Source of the DNA: Rhizobium mayense
Lineage (GTDB): Bacteria > Pseudomonadota > Alphaproteobacteria > Rhizobiales > Rhizobiaceae
DNA length: 64,000 nucleotides
Reading direction: 5' to 3'
NCBI RefSeq assembly: GCF_030272705.1
Contig: NZ_JARFYM010000011.1
Location: forward strand, 99,796-163,795
Both the position numbers and the translations under genes were made by a program. Position 1 is the first letter of the stretch; the number at the start of each line of letters is the position of its first letter. Below are positions 63,908 through 64,000 of this stretch, one piece after another. Under the pieces are notes generated by a model. That model was not told where the DNA came from, ran no database searches, and was given only the letters and a program-made list of their open reading frames with translations.

Positions 63908-64000
63908 CCTTGCCCCGTTGAAATAATCCATTTTGAAGTAAGCTCTGGCCCATTGAGAGGACCAGGGAATGAAGCGCAACCGTTTCACGGACGAACAAAT
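63905..64000 (+). mobile_element. Left end of an IS3-family insertion sequence
   Basis: TGACCTTGCCCCGTTGAA at 63905 looks like the TGACCTGCCCC-type terminal inverted repeat of IS3-family (IS407-like) elements. It is followed after ~64 bp by an orfA-like start at 63969. The right end and target duplication are beyond the window. The element end coincides with the der stop codon. Confidence 0.55.
63969..64000 (+). CDS. IS3-family transposase OrfA, N-terminal fragment
   Basis: Ten complete codons plus two bases: MKRNRFTDEQ, the well-known start of IS3-family OrfA proteins (usually continuing with the helix-turn-helix of a small ~88-aa protein). AGGGA lies 4 nt before ATG. Truncated by the window edge. 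Confidence 0.75.
   Translation, partial: MKRNRFTDEQ

Noticed and set aside
61940..63988. A 682-codon minus-strand frame over yfgM-like and der
   Set aside because: Antisense to two well-supported genes; composition is that of a shadow frame.

Overview
The window is a 64 kb piece of a GC-rich alphaproteobacterial genome, almost certainly a Rhizobium (Rhizobiaceae) chromosome. The evidence is the gbpR/chvE/gguA/gguB/gguC sugar locus, a bacA gene for the bacteroid peptide transporter, an iolG gene carrying a rhizobial IolR-type operator (GGAA-N6-TTCC), a short rhizobial palindromic repeat, and close matches to Rhizobiaceae families throughout. Nearly all of it is ordinary, densely packed chromosome. 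I see no tRNA, rRNA or CRISPR array. Mobile DNA appears only at the right edge, where an IS3-type element begins at the der stop codon, with small-scale scars near 37.5-38.2, 55.0-55.9 and 58.1-58.3 kb.

Layout. 0-5 kb: tail of a CRTAC1-like protein, a clpP paralogue with an arsR/SRPBCC pair, inositol dehydrogenase iolG, a small membrane protein, and an orphan J-domain-like protein. 3.9-13.6 kb: the LysR regulator gbpR, divergent from chvE-gguA-gguB-gguC, then 2-oxoglutarate-semialdehyde dehydrogenase and L-arabonate dehydratase. Together these look like uptake of arabinose/galactose-type sugars plus the lower part of a non-phosphorylative L-arabinose route to 2-oxoglutarate. 13.6-15.7 kb: SDR/TetR pair and a cupin. 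15.8-19.0 kb: a compact transglutaminase / alpha-E / permuted ATP-grasp operon of unknown product. 19.4-25.6 kb: DMT transporter, SnoaL/MarR pair, DEAD-box helicase, small secreted protein, orphan MttB-like methyltransferase. 25.7-31 kb: a large hybrid histidine kinase and a split MnmC (mnmD plus a divergent FAD oxidoreductase).

31-47 kb is a purine catabolism island. It holds xdhA-xdhB-xdhC (hypoxanthine to urate), guaD (guanine to xanthine), membrane urate hydroxylase puuD, uraH and uraD (5-hydroxyisourate to allantoin), puuE (allantoin to allantoate), alc (allantoate to ureidoglycolate) and allA (ureidoglycolate to glyoxylate plus urea). Passengers in it are a DUF1045 protein, a degenerate HepT/DUF86-like protein, a metallophosphoesterase, lldD, a LysR regulator and a broken HigB / rearranged HigA locus.

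47-64 kb: bdhA, glpK with phased 11-bp operator-like repeats, a possible sialyltransferase-like protein, an OsmC protein, an S66 LD-carboxypeptidase, an ECF42-type sigma factor with its DGPF/YciI partner plus SRPBCC and DoxX, a Phd/VapC-type toxin-antitoxin pair, map, a padR regulator whose promoter and start region is duplicated by exactly 111 bp, bacA, a polysaccharide deacetylase-like protein, nnrU, and yfgM-like/der. All family assignments come from reading motifs by eye; no database search was run.
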